From contig NZ_CP149803.1 in assembly GCF_037943105.1 (NCBI RefSeq), positions 2,832,001 through 2,896,000 of the forward strand: DNA of 64,000 nucleotides. The letters are read 5' to 3'. The translations under genes and the position numbers were made by a program. Position 1 is the stretch's first letter. Every line of letters starts with the position of its first letter. The DNA comes from Pseudomonas sp. TMP9 (GTDB lineage: Bacteria > Pseudomonadota > Gammaproteobacteria > Pseudomonadales > Pseudomonadaceae). The notes beneath the pieces were generated by a model. That model was not told the origin of the DNA, made no database searches, and saw only the letters and a list, made by a program, of their open reading frames with translations. This document shows positions 34,153 to 43,233 of this stretch, one piece after another.

Positions 34153-36063
34153 TTAGAAGTTCACGCCGAAGCTAAGTGCTACGAAGTCACGGTCAATTGC
34201 AGTGTTGTATTTACCACCGAAGAAGTCGGTGTACGCCAGGCTAGCGGTGTAGGTGTTCTGGTATTCAGCATCCAGACCTAGGCTTACGGCCTTAGCACCT
34301 TCAGTGAACAAGCCATTTGGACCGTAACCGTCTACGTCGTGCGACCAGGAAACGCTTGGCTTAAGGTTGATGCCGGCGAATACATCCGGGTAGTCCCAGA
34401 TAGCACGAGCGCGATAGCCCCAAGCTGTATTGGTTACAAAGCCATCGTCTTCACAGTACTTGGACTGGTTCTCTCTGCTCGCAGTACCGAGGGTACTTCC
34501 ATTGAGTGCATTGCAAGTGTTGATAAATGTATTTGCAGCAACCTGAGTAGCTGGCAACGGACCTGGGCCATAAATCGGATCGCGGCCGTAACGGGTATCG
34601 CTGGAGCTCTCTAAGCCACCTACATGCACAACACCAACTTCACCCACCAGCGTAAGACGACTGGCGCCCATTACCTGATCAAAGAAATGAGTAAACGTTG
34701 TTTGAAATTGAGTGATTTCTTTGCGCTTGTAGCCGTTAACTTCCTGACCTGGCTGACCATCGATCAAAGAGGCATTACCGAACAAACCGCCCAACGGGTT
34801 TACGCCAGCGAAAAGAATATCCGTTGTATTAAGCAGAACTGGAGCATTGGGACGATAGCTAATTTCGCCAGCCATTGATGTACCAGTTGGCAGGGTCGTA
34901 GAGAAGCTCAAGCCATAAAGCTGGATATCTTCTGGGTACTCAAGGAAATAATTTGAGTTACCAGCAATAACCAATGGACGTAAAGGTTGTAAATTAACGT
35001 TGGTAGTAAATGGCGCACGATTTGCGATTGCATAAACATCTGCGCCGGGGCCTGCTGCACTAAAGGCAGGTGTACGGCTGTGATAGTTCATAAAGTAGGC
35101 GCCGAATTCTGTATCGAGCGCCTGAGAGAAGTAACGGAAAGCCGTACCAAACTGACCGCTGTCACGAGCATCACGGTCGCCACTGCGTTTTACAACTACA
35201 CCTTCATTAGTTTGGGTTATTGCAAGGTCCCGGCGACCCAGGGCAGTGACAGTATTGTTAATACCGGCACGAGCAGCTGGGTTATTGCTCAGTACAGCTA
35301 AGTTATCAGTGCAGCCATCTGCAATAATGTCTGGCTGAGCAAAGAAGGTGCCGCAGTTGTCTACGACCGTCTGATCCCACTCAAGCTGGTAGAACGCCTC
35401 CATAGAAAGGTTTTCGGTCAGGCTTTGAGCCACATAAAACATATTAACCGGAATCAAGCCCTCTTTAATCTCAGCACCAGGTCGACGGAATGCTGAAACA
35501 TCAACCGGATTGATTTCGTTAATGCTATTACGAATAAAGGTACTTTCACCCCAACTTACTACCTGCTTACCCAAACGAACGGAGCCTGGCTGGTCGCCAA
35601 TGGCGTAGTTGTGGTAAACAAATGCGTCAAGAATTTGTGCACCAGACGCCTGGGCACCTTCTTTGCGGTTGCTATCGCTGATATCTTTGAACAGACGGCT
35701 TTCGTCTTTCAACTCAAAGTCGTACCAGTACTTACCACGCACAAACACACCGGTGTCGCCATATTTGAGCTCAAGGTCATGAATACCCTTGAAGATCTTC
35801 GAGAAGGTTTCGCCTTTCTTGAAGTTTTGACGCGAATCATCGGTGGTTTGAGATAGACCGTCACCACCGTTGTTAGAACCAATCAGATCTGGATCCGCGC
35901 CGCGCACCGACCAGCTGGAACCAACCGACATAGCCGAATCGAGCTGGCCTTCGATTTCACCGATATTAAAAGTAACGCCGAATGCAGGTGCGGCGAGGGT
36001 GGATGCGAGGCTGACGGCCAACGGCAGTTTTGCCAGGCGCCAGATTTGTTTTGCTTTTGTCAT
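34153..36063 (-). CDS. DUF1302 family outer-membrane protein
   Basis: A 636-residue exported protein (signal peptide about 1-30, ending APAFG|VTF). The mature part has alternating polar and hydrophobic beta-strand-like segments, and the last residues, DFVALSFGVNF, end in the aromatic typical of outer-membrane barrels. DUF1302 proteins are predicted barrels paired with DUF1329. GGAG lies eight bases before the ATG at 36063; an upstream in-frame start is unsupported. A PsrA-like site lies 178 bases upstream. Confidence 0.88.
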   Translation of the reverse strand: MTKAKQIWRLAKLPLAVSLASTLAAPAFGVTFNIGEIEGQLDSAMSVGSSWSVRGADPDLIGSNNGGDGLSQTTDDSRQNFKKGETFSKIFKGIHDLELKYGDTGVFVRGKYWYDFELKDESRLFKDISDSNRKEGAQASGAQILDAFVYHNYAIGDQPGSVRLGKQVVSWGESTFIRNSINEINPVDVSAFRRPGAEIKEGLIPVNMFYVAQSLTENLSMEAFYQLEWDQTVVDNCGTFFAQPDIIADGCTDNLAVLSNNPAARAGINNTVTALGRRDLAITQTNEGVVVKRSGDRDARDSGQFGTAFRYFSQALDTEFGAYFMNYHSRTPAFSAAGPGADVYAIANRAPFTTNVNLQPLRPLVIAGNSNYFLEYPEDIQLYGLSFSTTLPTGTSMAGEISYRPNAPVLLNTTDILFAGVNPLGGLFGNASLIDGQPGQEVNGYKRKEITQFQTTFTHFFDQVMGASRLTLVGEVGVVHVGGLESSSDTRYGRDPIYGPGPLPATQVAANTFINTCNALNGSTLGTASRENQSKYCEDDGFVTNTAWGYRARAIWDYPDVFAGINLKPSVSWSHDVDGYGPNGLFTEGAKAVSLGLDAEYQNTYTASLAYTDFFGGKYNTAIDRDFVALSFGVNF

Positions 36064-36435
36064 CGACGCTACTCCATGTGCTTTTTTGTTATGGACGATA
36101 CGGACTATAGCCAGCGGGTACTTCTGCTTGATCCCTCGAAAGGGTGATTTTTGGCCCCCAGGCACTCTGGCTCGCTGGTTTCGGCCTGTGTTGCACGACC
36201 GGCAGAGCCAAGAATGGCTTGGAGAGAGCAATTAGCAAGCCAAACGCTTGTTTGACTGAGCAGTCACTAAAAAAGATGGTGCTGGGTGCGAACTGCATCG
36301 CCCTCGACACACTGTAATCTGCCCCATTGATACGTTCTAAAACTGGCTGAAAGCCTCTGATTGCGCCGTGTTCACAACACTGCACGTGGACCCAACGCTC
36401 GGGCGAAGCGTGTGCCGCACCCGAGGCAAAAAACC
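36064..36435. other. 372-base promoter region of the DUF1302-DUF1329 operon
   Basis: It lies downstream of the acyl-CoA ligase gene and upstream of the DUF1302 gene, both on the minus strand. It holds the PsrA-like site and the overlapping TGACTG-AG-CAGTCA palindrome. No gene is seen. Confidence 0.5.
36241..36266. promoter_or_regulatory. PsrA-type site CAAAC-N4-GTTTG with overlapping palindrome
   Basis: CAAAC (36241-36245), four bases, GTTTG (36250-36254) fits exactly the reported Pseudomonas PsrA motif (G/C)AAAC-N2-4-GTTT(G/C). A second perfect dyad, TGACTG-AG-CAGTCA (36253-36266), overlaps its right edge. PsrA is a TetR repressor released by long-chain fatty acyl compounds, which fits a lipid-use operon. 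Confidence 0.55.
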
Positions 36436-38118
36436 TTACAAGGTGGAAAGAAACGGACTGCCTGCAGCCTGCCATTGGGCGATATCCAGGCGAATGCGTT
36501 TCTTATCCAACTTACCGACGCTGGTCTTGGGAACTTCGGTAACAAGCGCGATTTGCGACGGTATCGCCCACTTATTGATGCTGCCCTGATCAACAAATGG
36601 CTTGAGGTGTTCCTTTAAGCCTTTGACGTCCAGGCTTTGCCCGTCGCGGATGACGAGCAGCGCAAACGGCCGCTCGCCCCACTGCGGATCGGGCACGCCG
36701 ACGACCGCGACTTCACGTACCGCCGGATGACGGCTGATGAGGTCTTCCAGTGCCAAAGAAGAGATCCATTCGCCGCCGGTTTTGATGACATCTTTAATAC
36801 GGTCGCGAATGTCGATAAAGCCAAAGTCGTCGATGGTCGCTACGTCACCGGTGTGCATCCAGCCGTGTTCCCAAAGCTCTGCGCCCTTCTCCGGCTCGCG
36901 GTAGTAGCCTTGGGTCAGCCATGGCGCACGCAACACCAACTCACCTTGGGTTTCACCATCGGCCGGTAACAAGGTGCCATCGGCGGACATGATTGCGGCT
37001 TCAACCAACGGCACGGGTACGCCGGCTTTGATGCGATAGGTGATGCGTTCGTCTTCGCTGCCGGCCATCAGCTCATCATTGATATGGGCACAAGAGATCA
37101 GCGGGCAGGTTTCTGACATGCCGTAGGCAGCGGTTAGCTGGATATTGCGCGCTTTGGCCGCTTCGTACAGCGAGCGGTTTAGCGCGCTGCCGCCGATGAT
37201 CATTTTAAGGCCGCCGAAATCATGGCCTTGGGCACTCGGCGCACTCATCACCATTTGCAAAATGGTCGGTACGCAATGGGAGAAGGTGACCTTCTCATCT
37301 TTAATCAGCTGGCAGAGCATGTCCGGCTCATATCGACCGGGGTAAACCTGCTTAACCCCCAACATAGTGGCCACATAAGGCATGCCCCAGGCGTGCACGT
37401 GGAACATTGGGGTGATGGGCATGTACACATCGTTGGTGCCCAGCAGGCGAATGCTGTCCAAGCTACCCAACACGCTGGCAGCAGCCAGGGTGTGCAGCAC
37501 CAATTGACGGTGGCTGAAATACACGCCCTTGGGGTTACCGGTGGTGCCGGTGGTGTAGAAAGTAGTGGCCACCGAGTTTTCGTCAAAATCCGCGAAATCA
37601 TAACGCGGGCTGGTAGCGGCTAGCAGCGTTTCATACTCGCCGACCAGGCCGCCCAGCTCGGCGGTTTTATCGGCGGTATCGGTCAGCAGAATGGTTTTCT
37701 GCACCGTGGTCAGCTGGCCCTCGATGCTTTTGTACAGCGGCACAAACTCGCTGTTAACCAGCACGAACTTATCGTCGGCGTGATTCATGGTGTAGAGAAT
37801 CTGATCAGCCGAAAGCCGGATATTAATGGTGTGCAGCACCGCGCCGATCATCGGCACGGCGAACATGCATTCCAAGTAACGGTGGCTGTCCCATTCCATC
37901 ACGGCCACGGTATCACCGGCCTTCACACCCGCCTCAGTAAGCACATTGGCCAAACGCGCGACACGCTCATTGAGGGTGGCATAGCTGTAGCGCAACTGGT
38001 CGCGATAGACGATTTCGCGGGTTTTTTCGTAACGGATGCCCGACAACAGCAGACGCTTGATCAACAGCGGCGCGGGGTGAGCATTCTCTGCGGGAGCGAT
38101 CAGACGGGTCTGCAGCAT
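36436..38118 (-). CDS. Medium-chain fatty acyl-CoA ligase, AlkK-like
   Basis: A 560-residue adenylate-forming enzyme that activates fatty acids to acyl-CoA with ATP. Signatures: the P-loop-like [11 protein letters not shown] near 190, [11 protein letters not shown] near 235, [10 protein letters not shown] near 335, [32 protein letters not shown] near 430-460, and [11 protein letters not shown] with the catalytic lysine near 540. The overall sequence resembles AlkK-type ligases. Transcription diverges from the thiolase gene. It is upstream of DUF1302/DUF1329 on the same strand. Confidence 0.92.
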   Translation of the reverse strand: MLQTRLIAPAENAHPAPLLIKRLLLSGIRYEKTREIVYRDQLRYSYATLNERVARLANVLTEAGVKAGDTVAVMEWDSHRYLECMFAVPMIGAVLHTINIRLSADQILYTMNHADDKFVLVNSEFVPLYKSIEGQLTTVQKTILLTDTADKTAELGGLVGEYETLLAATSPRYDFADFDENSVATTFYTTGTTGNPKGVYFSHRQLVLHTLAAASVLGSLDSIRLLGTNDVYMPITPMFHVHAWGMPYVATMLGVKQVYPGRYEPDMLCQLIKDEKVTFSHCVPTILQMVMSAPSAQGHDFGGLKMIIGGSALNRSLYEAAKARNIQLTAAYGMSETCPLISCAHINDELMAGSEDERITYRIKAGVPVPLVEAAIMSADGTLLPADGETQGELVLRAPWLTQGYYREPEKGAELWEHGWMHTGDVATIDDFGFIDIRDRIKDVIKTGGEWISSLALEDLISRHPAVREVAVVGVPDPQWGERPFALLVIRDGQSLDVKGLKEHLKPFVDQGSINKWAIPSQIALVTEVPKTSVGKLDKKRIRLDIAQWQAAGSPFLSTL

Positions 38119-38184
38119 GGCGATACCTGTTTGTGGTTTTTATCAGTGGTGCCAATCTAGAGCCCTCGTCGCCCGCTCAAATCA

Positions 38185-38205
38185 GCCCAAAGAATGATTT
38201 TGGGC
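38185..38205. promoter_or_regulatory. GCCCAAA-N7-TTTGGGC dyad between ligase and thiolase genes
   Basis: A perfect 7-bp inverted repeat lies in the 171-base divergent promoter region. Its symmetry and place suggest an operator; no regulator is assigned. Confidence 0.35.
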
Positions 38206-38289
38206 GTGACTGTTTGGCCATTTCTGGTCACACAGTAGAATCCACCGCGGGTTGTTCGGTTTTTTGCCACAGCATTAAGGAGTTATCCG

Positions 38290-39465
38290 ATGTCCGATAT
38301 CGTCATTGTCAGCGGCGCACGCACGCCGATGGGTGGTTTTCAAGGCAGCCTGTCGAGCGTTGCAGCGGTTGATTTGGGTGCGGCGGCCATTCGTGCAGCG
38401 GTTGAGCGCGGCGGTGTAGCGCCAGCCGATGTGCAGGAAGTGATTATGGGCTGCGTGCTGCCGGCCGGCCTTAAGCAAGGCCCCGCGCGCCAGGCCTCGC
38501 TGAATGCCGGCCTGCCCTCGGCCACCGGTTGCACCACCATTAACAAGCTCTGCGGTTCGGGCATGAAAGCGGTGATGCTGGCCTTTGATTCGCTCAAGGC
38601 GGGCAGCAACAACGTGATGATTGCCGGCGGCATGGAGAGCATGTCCAACGCGCCTTACATCATAAGCAAAGCTCGCGCGGGGCTGCGTATGGGCCACGGC
38701 GAAATCAAGGACCACATGTTCCTCGATGGGCTAGAAGATGCGCGCAGCGGTCGGCTGATGGGCTCCTTCGCGCAGGAAACTGCAGACCAATACGGCATCA
38801 CCCGTGAGCAGATGGACGCCTACGCCATTGAATCACTCAAGCGCGCTCAGGCGGCGATTGCCAGCGGTGCGCTGGAGGCAGAAATCGTGCCGGTCAGCGT
38901 CAGCAGCCGCAAAGGCGATGTGCTGGTTAAAGATGATGAGCAGCCGCTGAACGCCAACCCGCAAAAGATCCCAGACCTGAAACCAGCCTTTCGCAAGGAC
39001 GGTAGCATCACCGCCGCCAACGCCAGCTCAATCTCCGATGGCGCGTCTGCCTTGCTGCTGATGACCGCTGAAGAAGCAAGCAAACGTGGCCTCACGCCGC
39101 TGGCAAAAATTGTCGCCCACGCCACGCAAAGCCAGGACCCGAGCGAGTTCACCATCGCGCCGATTGGTTCAATCACCACCCTGATCAAGAAAACAGGATG
39201 GGATAAGGCTCAGGTTGATCTGTTTGAAATCAACGAAGCCTTTGCCATGGTGACCATGCTGGCCATCCGCGAACTCGACCTCGACCCCAGCAAAGTCAAT
39301 ATCTACGGCGGCGCGTGTGCTCAGGGCCATCCGATTGGCTCCACGGGCTCGCGGATTATCCTGACGTTGATCAACGCGCTGAAAAATACCGGCGGCACGC
39401 GCGGTATCGCCTCGCTGTGCATCGGTGGCGGCGAAGCAACGGCCGTGGCGGTTGAGCTGATTTAG
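38290..39465 (+). CDS. Acetyl-CoA C-acyltransferase (thiolase)
   Basis: A 391-residue thiolase with all catalytic residues: nucleophile C88 in INKLCGSGM, H347 in GACAQGHPIGSTGSR, and C377 in SLCIGGGEA. NEAFAM is also present. The length and pattern fit biosynthetic-type acetyl-CoA acetyltransferases (degradation is possible too). AAGGAG precedes the ATG at 38290. With the divergent acyl-CoA ligase it suggests fatty-acid or short-chain acyl-CoA metabolism. Confidence 0.94.
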   Translation: MSDIVIVSGARTPMGGFQGSLSSVAAVDLGAAAIRAAVERGGVAPADVQEVIMGCVLPAGLKQGPARQASLNAGLPSATGCTTINKLCGSGMKAVMLAFDSLKAGSNNVMIAGGMESMSNAPYIISKARAGLRMGHGEIKDHMFLDGLEDARSGRLMGSFAQETADQYGITREQMDAYAIESLKRAQAAIASGALEAEIVPVSVSSRKGDVLVKDDEQPLNANPQKIPDLKPAFRKDGSITAANASSISDGASALLLMTAEEASKRGLTPLAKIVAHATQSQDPSEFTIAPIGSITTLIKKTGWDKAQVDLFEINEAFAMVTMLAIRELDLDPSKVNIYGGACAQGHPIGSTGSRIILTLINALKNTGGTRGIASLCIGGGEATAVAVELI

Positions 39466-39483
39466 GTCAGCGGATGGAACGTG

Positions 39484-40641
39484 CTAGAGGCGACGATCCA
39501 GCAACTTGACCAGCAACTGATCAAGCGCGCCCCAAATAGACTGGCGCAATCGTCGCCACCATGGCCGGGCGCGCCAGTCGGCCAGGGTAATTTCCTCGCT
39601 CACGGCAAAATCTGCCTGAAAGCTGGCCGCCACACTGGCGCTAAATACTGGGTCGAGTGCTTCGAGGTTGGCGTCCAGGTTAAAGCGCAAGTTCCAGTGA
39701 TCGAAGTTACACGAGCCGACGCTGACCCAGTCATCCACCAGCACCATCTTCAAATGCAGAAAACGCGGCTGGTATTCGAAGATGCGCACGCCCGCTTTGA
39801 GCAAGCTGGTGTAATAACGCTGGCCAGCAAAGCGCACCGGTGGGTGGTCGGTGTTATGCCCAGCCAACAACAAGCGCACCTCGACGCCATTTTTAGCGGC
39901 CTTGCGCAGGGTACGGCGCACACGCCAAGTGGGTAAAAAATACGGTGTAGCCAGCCAAATACGGCGTTCTGCCCCACGCAAGGCGCGCACCAGTGAGAGC
40001 AAAATATCGCGGTGTTGCGTGGCGTCGGCGAAGGCCACACGGCCCAAGCCCTGCCCCAGCGCAGGTAATAGCGGCAGCTTTTTTAGGCGCAGCGGCATAC
40101 GCGGCCGCCAAGCAATCCAGGCTTGCCCTGCTTGCCATTGGCGCTCAAATAACTGCTGCCAATCGGCCACCAGCGGCCCGCTGATTTCCACCATCACTTC
40201 ATGCCAACGGCTGCTGGTGTGCTCGGGCTGCCAGAACTCATCCGTCGCACCCGTGCCGCCGACGTAGGCGAATTGCTCATCGACCAGCAACAGTTTGCGG
40301 TGATCACGATGGAAGTTGCGCAGGCCATGCTTCCAGCGCACCGGGTTGTAATACTGCACCTGCACGCCAGCGGCCTGCAGGCGTTGCCGGTCAGCCGCAG
40401 ATAAACCCTGCGCACCAAAGTCATCGAACAAACAACGCACCACCACGCCACGTTGCGCAGCACTGCAAAGGGCGTCGAGCACGGCGCTGCTGCAGGCCCC
40501 ACTTTCAACTAAATAAAGTTCTAGATCGACCTGCCGCCCGGCCGCAGTAATGCGCGCCAACATCTGCACATAAAACTGCGGGCCGTCGATCAGCAGCGCT
40601 AAGGCGTTGCCCCGCCGCCAGGGAAAGACGTTATCAACCAT
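39484..40641 (-). CDS. Cardiolipin synthase-type phospholipase D
   Basis: A 385-residue PLD-superfamily protein with two HKD motifs: HRKLLLVD (H114, K116, D121) and HLKMVLVDD (near 297). It lacks the two N-terminal membrane helices of ClsA, so it resembles ClsB/YbhO. Such enzymes join phosphatidylglycerol with another phospholipid or glycerol to make cardiolipin or related lipids. The ribosome-binding site before ATG 40641 is weak. It ends 18 bases from the convergent thiolase gene. Confidence 0.9.
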   Translation of the reverse strand: MVDNVFPWRRGNALALLIDGPQFYVQMLARITAAGRQVDLELYLVESGACSSAVLDALCSAAQRGVVVRCLFDDFGAQGLSAADRQRLQAAGVQVQYYNPVRWKHGLRNFHRDHRKLLLVDEQFAYVGGTGATDEFWQPEHTSSRWHEVMVEISGPLVADWQQLFERQWQAGQAWIAWRPRMPLRLKKLPLLPALGQGLGRVAFADATQHRDILLSLVRALRGAERRIWLATPYFLPTWRVRRTLRKAAKNGVEVRLLLAGHNTDHPPVRFAGQRYYTSLLKAGVRIFEYQPRFLHLKMVLVDDWVSVGSCNFDHWNLRFNLDANLEALDPVFSASVAASFQADFAVSEEITLADWRARPWWRRLRQSIWGALDQLLVKLLDRRL

Positions 40642-40744
40642 GATCGCTTACTCTGGGCATTGCGCCTCTCGCGAGGAGAATTGAGAGGCGCCACCATAGC
40701 CGCCTGACCCGGCGTTGCACACCCTGGCAGACCTGCCAAAACGC

Positions 40745-41083
40745 TTACGGCTCAGGTAAGGCCGCCGCTTGCGGCAACAACTGACAACCCTCGCGCGACC
40801 CCAACCACTGTGCACTCTGCGTGCTGCCTAGGCCGCGAGCGGTTACGCGCTTATTGGCGGCGTCATCAAAAAAACCGGAGAGCGAAACATACTGCACCAC
40901 ATAAGCTTGGCAATAGTCCGCCGGGTTGTTGGCCACATACCGACATGAGCAATATTCCTTAGCCGAATAAGCCCCAACAATGCCTGGGAACGCTTGCAGG
41001 TGGCTGCGGTTTTGCCATCCCAAGGCGGCGAGTAACAGCAAAATCAGCAAAAGTAGGCTGCTAAATGGTCGACGGCGGATCAT
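40745..41083 (-). CDS. Membrane-anchored small Cys-rich protein
   Basis: A 112-residue protein with an N-terminal hydrophobic helix (about 8-22), so it is membrane-anchored or secreted. The outer part has four cysteines, three of them in a tight KEYCSCRYVANNPADYCQ cluster and one near 101 (EGCQLL), which suggests disulphides. It starts in a four-base overlap with the serine hydrolase stop, implying tight coupling. I recognise no family; a role as a partner or inhibitor of the hydrolase is only inference. Confidence 0.78.
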   Translation of the reverse strand: MIRRRPFSSLLLLILLLLAALGWQNRSHLQAFPGIVGAYSAKEYCSCRYVANNPADYCQAYVVQYVSLSGFFDDAANKRVTARGLGSTQSAQWLGSREGCQLLPQAAALPEP

Positions 41084-42204
41084 GGCTGTACCTCTTGGGC
41101 CAATGCGGCCAGAACCAGCTTGAGGAAGTGGTTACGATCAAAACTGTCATCGCGATCATCGGCGTAGCGCACGACCACCAGCTTCTCATCAGGCAACACA
41201 TACAAGCCCTGCCCCCAGTGCCCAGAGGCCGCTAGCATATTGTTCGGGGCATCCGGCCATGGCTTGGGGGCGCCACCAACCGCCGCATTCAACCACCACT
41301 GGCCACCCGGCACGGATGCATTAGGTTTGTCAGCCTGCGGCTGATAGTTGGCAAAGGGTGTGCGGTTGAAGTCGACCCAAGCCTTGGGCAGTAATTGCTG
41401 CTCGCCCCAACGCCCGTCACGCTGCATCAGCAGGCCGATGCGGGCCAGGTCACGGGCGGTCATGTACAGGTAAGAGGAACCGACAAAGGTGCCCGCTGCA
41501 TCGCGCTCCCAAACAGCGGAGGTGATGCCTAAAGGGCTGAACAGTGCAGTCCACGGGTAATCAGCGTAGGCCTCGGTGCCGACCATGCTTTTCAGCGCAG
41601 CCGACAGCACGTTGCTGTCCCCGCTGGAATAACGAAAGTGCGTACCCGGCTCAGCCGCGGCGCTGTGCGCAGCAGTGAAGGCGGCCATATCCGATCGACC
41701 ACGGGTATAGAGCATCGCGACCACTGAAGATTTCAGCGGTGCGTATTCATAGTCTTCCTGCCAATCCAGACCCGACGCCCAGTTAAGTAGGTGACCGACC
41801 TTGACCTGGGGGTGCGCCGCAAATGGCGGGTAATAGTCCGCCACTGGCGCATCCAGCTTGAATAAGCCCTGGCCATACGCCACACCCATGGTGGTGGCGA
41901 GTACGCTCTTGGCCATCGACCAACTGAGGTGCGGCGTGGCGGCATGAGTGGGCGCGGCGTAGCGCTCATACACCACCTGGCCGTCGCGAATCACCAGCAC
42001 GGCATCGCTGCGCACACCCTTGCGAGTGGCCTCATCACGGGCTGGGAAGGCGTAAGCTTCCAGCTCGCTAAGGGCTGCGCTGGGCGCTGCCAGTTGGCGG
42101 GTCCAGTCGGTCTGCGGCCAGCTTTCGGCCTGCACCACGGCGCTGGCCAAGCCGAATGCGCACGCCAACGTCAGCCGCCGTGCAGTCAATAACGTGAAGG
42201 ACAT
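41080..42204 (-). CDS. Periplasmic serine hydrolase, class C beta-lactamase fold
   Basis: A 374-residue exported protein (signal peptide about 1-26). The catalytic SMAK tetrad is at 96-99 within HLSWSMAKSVL, and a tyrosine motif FRYSSGDSN lies near 195. The usual KTG is replaced near the C-terminus by a GHWGQGLYV block, as in penicillin-binding-protein-like hydrolases and esterases of the family. True beta-lactamase activity is not implied. It is followed, with overlap, by the small Cys-rich protein gene. Confidence 0.88.
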   Translation of the reverse strand: MSFTLLTARRLTLACAFGLASAVVQAESWPQTDWTRQLAAPSAALSELEAYAFPARDEATRKGVRSDAVLVIRDGQVVYERYAAPTHAATPHLSWSMAKSVLATTMGVAYGQGLFKLDAPVADYYPPFAAHPQVKVGHLLNWASGLDWQEDYEYAPLKSSVVAMLYTRGRSDMAAFTAAHSAAAEPGTHFRYSSGDSNVLSAALKSMVGTEAYADYPWTALFSPLGITSAVWERDAAGTFVGSSYLYMTARDLARIGLLMQRDGRWGEQQLLPKAWVDFNRTPFANYQPQADKPNASVPGGQWWLNAAVGGAPKPWPDAPNNMLAASGHWGQGLYVLPDEKLVVVRYADDRDDSFDRNHFLKLVLAALAQEVQP

Positions 42205-42326
42205 GGGACCGCCTTTGCTGAAATCGAAGGCGGCACCCTAGCATGCTGCCGAGGGCAACCAAAAGCGCCGAACACGCCTGATTGGCCAGCGATTCGGCGC
42301 GAAAGATCAGTGCCCTAAACCCTCAG

Positions 42327-43112
42327 CTATTTAGGCAAGCGGTAGTCGTCTGGCCCCATCAAATCCATGCCGCACTCGAGGTTCTCGATCCAGTACAAAA
42401 AGGCGTTGATCATTTCTGCGCCAACAAAGGGCCGACCGTGCTGCGGCACGATCATGGCTATATCCATGTCGCGGACCATCGCCGCCCACAGGCGGCAGAT
42501 TTTGTTGCTGCCCATATAGCGGCGGTGAAAACCGAGCATGTTCGGCACGTGGTTGACGAAGTCCGTTACGGGGTGAGCATCGTCGACCAGCGAGGCACCC
42601 ATGTCGCCAGAAAACAAAATTTTGCTGACTGGGTCATACAGTTGGAAGTTGCCCACCGAATGCAGAAAGTGTGCGGGCACCGCTTTCAGCGTGCACTTAC
42701 CCAAGGCAAATGCCTGACCGCGATCGGGCAGCGCGATGATCCGGTCAAAGGTATTGATGCCATGGCTGAGGGCCAAATAGTTAGCCGTCAGGTGCGGCAA
42801 AAAACGCGCCCATAGCTTTGAGCAAATGACCTGCGCACGGGTGTGCAGCAGCCACTTATCCAGCGAGGCAATGATGTCCGGGTCTTGGTGCGAGGCGAAG
42901 ATATAGGTCAGGTCCTGCACCGGAATGTACTTGGACAATTCCAGCGACAGCGGCGTGTAGGTTAGATCGCCGCCCGGATCGAGCAGCAGGTATTGCTCAT
43001 TGTCGGTGATCAGAAATTGGTTGGACTGCACGCCCTCCCCGCTGACCAGGTCATCGAACATCATGCATTGATGCTCGCCGTTATCAAACAGCACTATGGG
43101 CTCGCGTCGCAT
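42327..43112 (-). CDS. ODP-like MBL-fold protein (possible di-iron site)
   Basis: A 261-residue metallo-beta-lactamase-fold protein. The first metal motif is SHQDPDI (H75, D77, D79) instead of HxHxDH. H148 in PAHFLHSVGNF, D170 in LFSGDMGAS and a late histidine in VPQHGRPF complete a set like that of flavodiiron proteins and the oxygen-binding di-iron proteins (ODP). No flavodoxin domain is attached. It may sense or reduce oxygen or NO; this is inferred from the family. It stands alone on the minus strand. Confidence 0.82.
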   Translation of the reverse strand: MRREPIVLFDNGEHQCMMFDDLVSGEGVQSNQFLITDNEQYLLLDPGGDLTYTPLSLELSKYIPVQDLTYIFASHQDPDIIASLDKWLLHTRAQVICSKLWARFLPHLTANYLALSHGINTFDRIIALPDRGQAFALGKCTLKAVPAHFLHSVGNFQLYDPVSKILFSGDMGASLVDDAHPVTDFVNHVPNMLGFHRRYMGSNKICRLWAAMVRDMDIAMIVPQHGRPFVGAEMINAFLYWIENLECGMDLMGPDDYRLPK

Positions 43113-43233
43113 GGCAGGCTCTCTCTCGAAAGCCGGCGAGCTTAAAGGCCCAAGGTGCGGGGCTCACTGATCTGGATCAAACCACGCCTGCATGGGTCGA
43201 GCTGAGCGTTACGTTTACCGGCGACGGATGGGC

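Noticed and set aside
33077..34156. A 359-codon plus-strand open frame opposite the DUF1329 gene
   Set aside because: It is a shadow of a gene with a signal peptide, ribosome-binding site and family match; its own product has no recognisable features.
36190..36235. Sigma-54 promoter before the DUF1302 gene
   Set aside because: A TGGC...TGC pair is visible on the minus strand, but the GG-to-GC spacing is 13 rather than 10 bases.
41080..42204. Antibiotic-resistance beta-lactamase
   Set aside because: Although the SxxK fold is present, the tyrosine motif and the C-terminal box differ from AmpC enzymes; a general serine hydrolase is the safer call.
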